From Parachlorella kessleri (lineage: Eukaryota > Chlorophyta > Trebouxiophyceae > Chlorellales > Chlorellaceae): a stretch of 24,049 nt of DNA. Each line of letters starts with the position of its first letter. Positions within the stretch are counted from its first letter, which is position 1. The notes beneath the pieces are model-generated. The model was not told the origin of the DNA. It saw nothing but the letters and a program-made list of their open reading frames with translations, and made no database searches. Both the position numbers and the translations under genes were made by a program. Positions 20,126-24,049 of the stretch are shown here, piece by piece. Where the stretch lies: assembly GCA_001598975.1 (NCBI GenBank), contig BBXU01001586.1, positions 1 to 24,049 of the forward strand. The letters are read 5' to 3'.

Positions 20126-20586
20126 TTCCGCACGATTTTGTTTGTATTCTGCACAGGCGGGATTGGCTCCAGCTCCGGCTGGCGTTGTGTTTCTGGGATG
20201 ACTCTTGAACTTGTGCCTCACACAAGCGTCAGCGCGGTGTTATGTACTCGGCAGTTTGACGCGCCCACACACATCATTGCTCTCACTGTTGTTGTGCCAC
20301 TAGTGTACACATTGGCTCATAAAAGACCCTATAGTTGCCGCTGGCTTGTGCATGCCACGCGCGCCCCATGCCTGTGGTTGGGTATGCTCTTCAGAACTAT
20401 GCTGGTTCCATAACGCGGTGCGCCCTTCACGCCTCTGTTGTTGGTTTTTGCCAAAATTTATATTACTTTGAACTGCGCATATTTTTGTGCTGCTGCTGTG
20501 TGTGCATGCCTCTCGCGCGTTCTTGTATAGTGCGGAAACCTATGTGTGAGCAACGGATGTGTCTTGATAATGGGAGCCCCCTCTGT

Positions 20587-20591
20587 TGTAA
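20587..20591 (+). terminator. Poly(A) signal TGTAA of the hypothetical gene
   Basis: TGTAA 462 nt after the stop at 20125. The intervening sequence is T/G-rich, as is common in volvocalean 3' UTRs. Confidence 0.5.
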
Positions 20592-20609
20592 CATTTGAAG
20601 CCCAGATTG

Positions 20610-21223
20610 GCGGTGGTGGAGGAGAAGCCATATGCGAAAGTTGTGGCTCTTGAGTGCTCACCTTTCTACCTGGCTGTGTGGAGCAAAGTTTTGCTGAGCT
20701 GCTTCCCGGACATCATCGTTGGATACCTTCCCTGCTGCTCCCGACCCTGAAGAACCCATTGTTACACCACTGGGAAGTTTCAAACATTGCAAGCCCCAGC
20801 CAGAGCTTTACTACACCCACCCCAGCACAGTTCACCCAGACTGCCCTTCTATTCGCACTACCTGCCACCATTAGCAAACATTAGTATGGCCACCTGTCTG
20901 CAAGCAGCCTGCCCAGCCCTCACTCTGCTCCTGCAAGTGAGCGCGACTCCCTTCACAACCATCTAGGCCTGCGGTGCCCCACAACTTCGCTCAGGCTAAA
21001 AACCGCACGGGTGAAGCTGACAACGTCCACACAGCTCGGCCAGCTTAGTCACCACCTGCTGCCTGCCCTACACCGGGGCAGGCTGACCCACAAACAGCTC
21101 ATGCACAGGCATTACCAGCAACAAGCTTGCACCCGCGTCCGTCCACTTGCTACCCAGCATCAGGCAGACAGCAGGTCAACACGACAAAGCAACGAGTAAC
21201 AGCAGGAAAGCAATCAAAAATCT
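20610..21223. other. Convergent intergenic region, no gene seen
   Basis: Lies between the 3' ends of the plus-strand hypothetical gene and the minus-strand sorting nexin. Only short, composition-driven open frames are present. A second minus-strand TGTAA occurs at 20762-20766 and could be an alternative distal signal for the sorting nexin. Confidence 0.5.
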
Positions 21224-21228
21224 TTACA
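21224..21228 (-). terminator. Poly(A) signal TGTAA of the sorting nexin
   Basis: Plus strand TTACA; about 205 nt downstream of the sorting nexin stop codon at 21432-21434, a normal 3' UTR length. Confidence 0.55.
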
Positions 21229-21431
21229 AACAGCTGTCAAGCCGCAGTAGAGCTCCCCACCAATGCCAAACAAAACTGGCAGTCCCTCATTCCTCCTGGC
21301 CCGCAAGCCAGCCACCCCTCCAGCCGCCTAGGGCAGCCAGCCAGCCTGCCCTGGGCAGCATTGGCTACACTAGCGTTGGCACCCGCACCTATGTGACAAC
21401 CCACGGCACAAGCCTCCTCCTTCCTGCGCCG

Positions 21432-24049
21432 CTACTGGGTGTCTGCCTGGGCCAGGCCCGGGATCATGGAGCGCCAGAGGCGCGCGGAGTCTGAGGAGAC
21501 CTGCGCCTGCGCCACCGCAAAGTCACGCAGCACGTATGCCATCTCCTGGGACCGCTCCCGCTGGAACCGCACCAGCTCCGCGCTCATCTGCTGCACAATG
21601 CCCTGCGCACAGCAGCAGCAGCGGCGGCAGCACCTTGCATTGTGGGACTGACACATGTCGCTGGCGGGGGCCTGCGCTGGACTCGAGGCTGCCTAGCTAG
21701 CGTGGGCAAGGGGTGACTGAAGGGGGCACACGGGCAGTAGCTTCCAAGGCAGCACTTCCAACAGCACCGCATGCAAGGTCAGAAGGATTGAGCAATCGCT
21801 CCCTCGCTACAAGCCACCCAGCCCCCCGCCTGGCTGCCTGAGAGCCCTGCCGTGTTCTGCAGGCTGCACGACACGAACCCGCAAAGCTTAGAGGAGGGGA
21901 TTGCCAGCTGCCGCTTGCATGCCCAAGGCGTAGGGTTGGCTCAAGCAAGGCTCGCAACTCCGCACCTCGTATGCTTGCTTGGCCGCGTCCGCCTTGTGCT
22001 GCGCATCATTCAGGTCCCGCTCCGCCTCAGCCACCTGCATGCGTGCAAGCGCAGCAACACAGCAGGCACTCAGCAGGAAGGCCCCACGGCAGCCCTTGCC
22101 TGTAGCACTGGGCGGTCCTGACAAACACACACTGGCTTTCGCGAGCTTCCACAATGGCAGACCTCTCCCGCCGTGTCTGCCACGGAGGCAGGCCAGGGCG
22201 GAGAGCACGGGGCGCACAGGCAGTCCTGTGGACAGCAGCATGCAATATGGAAAAGCTCTGGTGCTGGCTGCCACGCCGTGCCAAACGCAGCCCACACACA
22301 CCTTCTCTTCCTTGATGCCAGGCGTACCGCGCAGCTTGGCCAGCTTGGTGCGGCGGGAATCCACCTCCCCCCGCGCCTGCAGCAGGGTTAGGGCACACAG
22401 CATGGCACGACTGCCTGCCATGCTTGCACGTCTCAACAGGGACTCCTTCCTACTTCCTCTCTGCAAGGAAGTTGGGAACCTGACAAGGCCCAGGCTTGCT
22501 GTAACTCTTGAAAATCACATACACACCCCTATGTGCCCAGCCGTTCCTAGCGAGTACCCGCGCTTGCCTCCCGGCAAAGCCGCCGTCCTTCCCTGGCGGC
22601 AAGGCACACAGGAGGCAAGCCGCTCCCACCTGCTGGAAGGCCACCAGCGCCGCGGATCGGTCCGCCACAACCTTCTTCACCGCCTTGACCGTGCGCACAA
22701 ACTCCTTCAGCGGCGCCTCAAACGACTTGCCCAGCGTGTCTGCAGCAGGCCGGTTACACGTGCACGGGTGGCGCCACCGGGCAGCCTCAATAGACGGCTC
22801 ATCAGAAGGCAAGTGTAGCACGGACGAGGATGCAGCATATGCGCAACGTTTCCCTCATTCCCACCACACAGAGAAGCTGTGCACGGTGCTGGTGAACACT
22901 GGGCCCGGCCCGCTGGGCAACAGCACCCTGGTGAGGAGGATCGTGGTGGATCCACGGCGGTACACAGACGAGGGCCTTGCAAACCAGGTGCCCGGACAGC
23001 ACAATGCTGGCGGCAGGTGGCCTGCCCCCTTGCCTGAGGTCTCCCTAAAGAGCCGCGAGATGCAGTCGGCCTTCTCTCCCAGTTGGCTTAATGTGTCAGC
23101 CACCCCGCTCTGCAAATAGTCCATAATAACAAGGTGCTCATGCCTGAACCCTGCCCTGATCTAACAGGATTCCAAGACCCCTTTCAGCCTCTCTCAGGCG
23201 GGCTGAGGCGTGACCTGGCATGGGCCCCCGGTGCCACGAATTACGCATGCTGACATGAAGTCTCTTCCCCTGACATTGGCTTGGGCTGTTGCTGCAGCGG
23301 ACCTGTGGCGGCGGCGAGTGGCTCCCAGCACTGGCAGGCCATCCCGCCAGCAAATGCCGAGGGCAGCACACCCTCACTCCGCCGTTGCTGGCGGGCTCCC
23401 TCCTTACCAGCACCCCACAGCCTCCTCGCCACAACCGGGCCCGCTGACAAACAGCTTGCCCCTGCGCATGCTCAAACGCGGCCACCACTCCCCCACAGCT
23501 TCCCTGTCCCTCCCACTCACGCAGGCGAGGGCAGCCCTCCCAAGGCCGACCAGGCCACCTGGCCCCCATGTGCAGCAGCGACTCACCGCCTCCTCAAAGC
23601 GCCCCAGCGTGGTCATGGCCGTGCCAAACTCCTGCACCGCGCCACCCAGCTCCGCCTGGTGCCGCACCAGCCGCGACGCCTGGCGGTGCGCCTCCCCCAG
23701 GTGCTTCTCCAGCTCAAAAATGTACGACCGCACCTGCACGGCGCGCCACCCACGGCCTCAAAGCTAAAGACAAGTCAGGAAGGAGCGGCCCCGCATTGCC
23801 GGCGACGAGATGTACGGTGCCAAGCAGTGCCATGTGCGCGTGATGCTTTTGTTTGGTGGCCCTGCTACACCAGCACGGCCGTGCAACTCACCTACCACCA
23901 GCGTTTCTAGTCTTAAAGACCTCCGCCTCCACCACATTTAGCATCCAACCCACACCACTGAAGACACTGATTGAACCAGCCAAACTTCCCCCTAACACCC
24001 CCCCCTCCCCCAGCCTGTGCCCTGCCGGCCTGCTCACCATACGATAGTC
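21432..24049 (-). CDS. Sorting nexin, BAR-domain part (SNX1/Vps5-like), partial
   Basis: Seven minus-strand exons: 24038-24049 (cut by the window end), 23587-23733, 23034-23109, 22630-22739, 22302-22376, 21966-22034, 21432-21602 (stop TAG). They encode the last 219 aa. The sequence is nearly all helix with heptad-like spacing: FELEKHLGEAHRQASRLV, LGRFEEASGVADTLSQLGEK, SFEAPLKEFVRTVKAVKKVV, KLAKLRGTPGIKEEKVAEAE, and the C-terminal FQRERSQEMAYVLRDFAVAQ followed by LWRSMIPGL. The order matches the C-terminal BAR domain of SNX1/SNX2 and yeast Vps5, which dimerises and bends endosomal membranes and works with retromer in endosome-to-Golgi/vacuolar receptor recycling. The expected PX phosphoinositide-binding domain must lie beyond 24049. 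The intron after 23034 has a GC donor. SNX1 versus SNX2 class cannot be decided here. Confidence 0.88.
23988..24011 (-). other. G-run cluster in sorting nexin intron
   Basis: Within the intron 23734-24037 the sense strand has G5, G8 and G5 runs beginning about 26 nt behind the donor at 24037 (plus-strand C runs 23988-23992, 23998-24005, 24007-24011). It can satisfy a G-quadruplex pattern if the G8 run is split. Confidence 0.55.

Noticed and set aside
22508..23119. 203-codon plus-strand open frame opposite the sorting nexin
   Set aside because: It is antisense to BAR-domain exons and their introns; the minus strand explains the region.

Overview
The window looks like nuclear DNA of a chlorophyte green alga, most likely a volvocalean (Chlamydomonas/Haematococcus-type). 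It is GC-rich, its genes are cut into many short exons by 70-450 nt GT-AG introns, acceptors are typically TGCAG, stop codons are followed in several genes by the algal poly(A) signal TGTAA, and the proteins are eukaryotic housekeeping families carrying Ala/Gly/Gln-rich insertions. Species cannot be fixed from the sequence alone. All gene models were built by hand from splice sites, reading phase and family recognition; each listed exon chain stays open and in phase.

Layout. 9-1530 (+): the 3' part of a secreted-type Cys-repeat gene whose repeated module is carried by identical 201-nt exons. 2424-5643 (-): class 3 (alpha/beta-hydrolase) lipase related to plastid lipases. 6083-9145 (-): cyclin H, the cyclin of CDK-activating kinase/TFIIH, 415 aa. 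9540-12404 (-): SNRNP40, the U5 snRNP 40-kDa WD40 protein, 349 aa. 13034-15319 (-): ISY1 splicing factor, 277 aa. 15451-15654: a short tandem repeat in intergenic DNA. 16094-17910 (+): a membrane protein resembling plant plastid DUF948-like proteins. 18890-20125 (+): a hypothetical five-exon gene. 21432-24049 (-): the C-terminal half of a BAR-domain sorting nexin (SNX1/Vps5-like), cut by the window end.

Four genes (ISY1, SNRNP40, cyclin H, lipase) run head-to-tail on the minus strand. ISY1 and SNRNP40 both serve the spliceosome and cyclin H serves transcription/cell cycle, so there is a loose RNA-metabolism theme, but nothing proves a functional cluster. No bacterial operon, CRISPR array, tRNA, rRNA or intact transposon was seen. 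The most notable non-coding signal is a recurrent set of sense-strand G-runs (predicted G-quadruplexes) inside introns, several right behind the 5' splice site.
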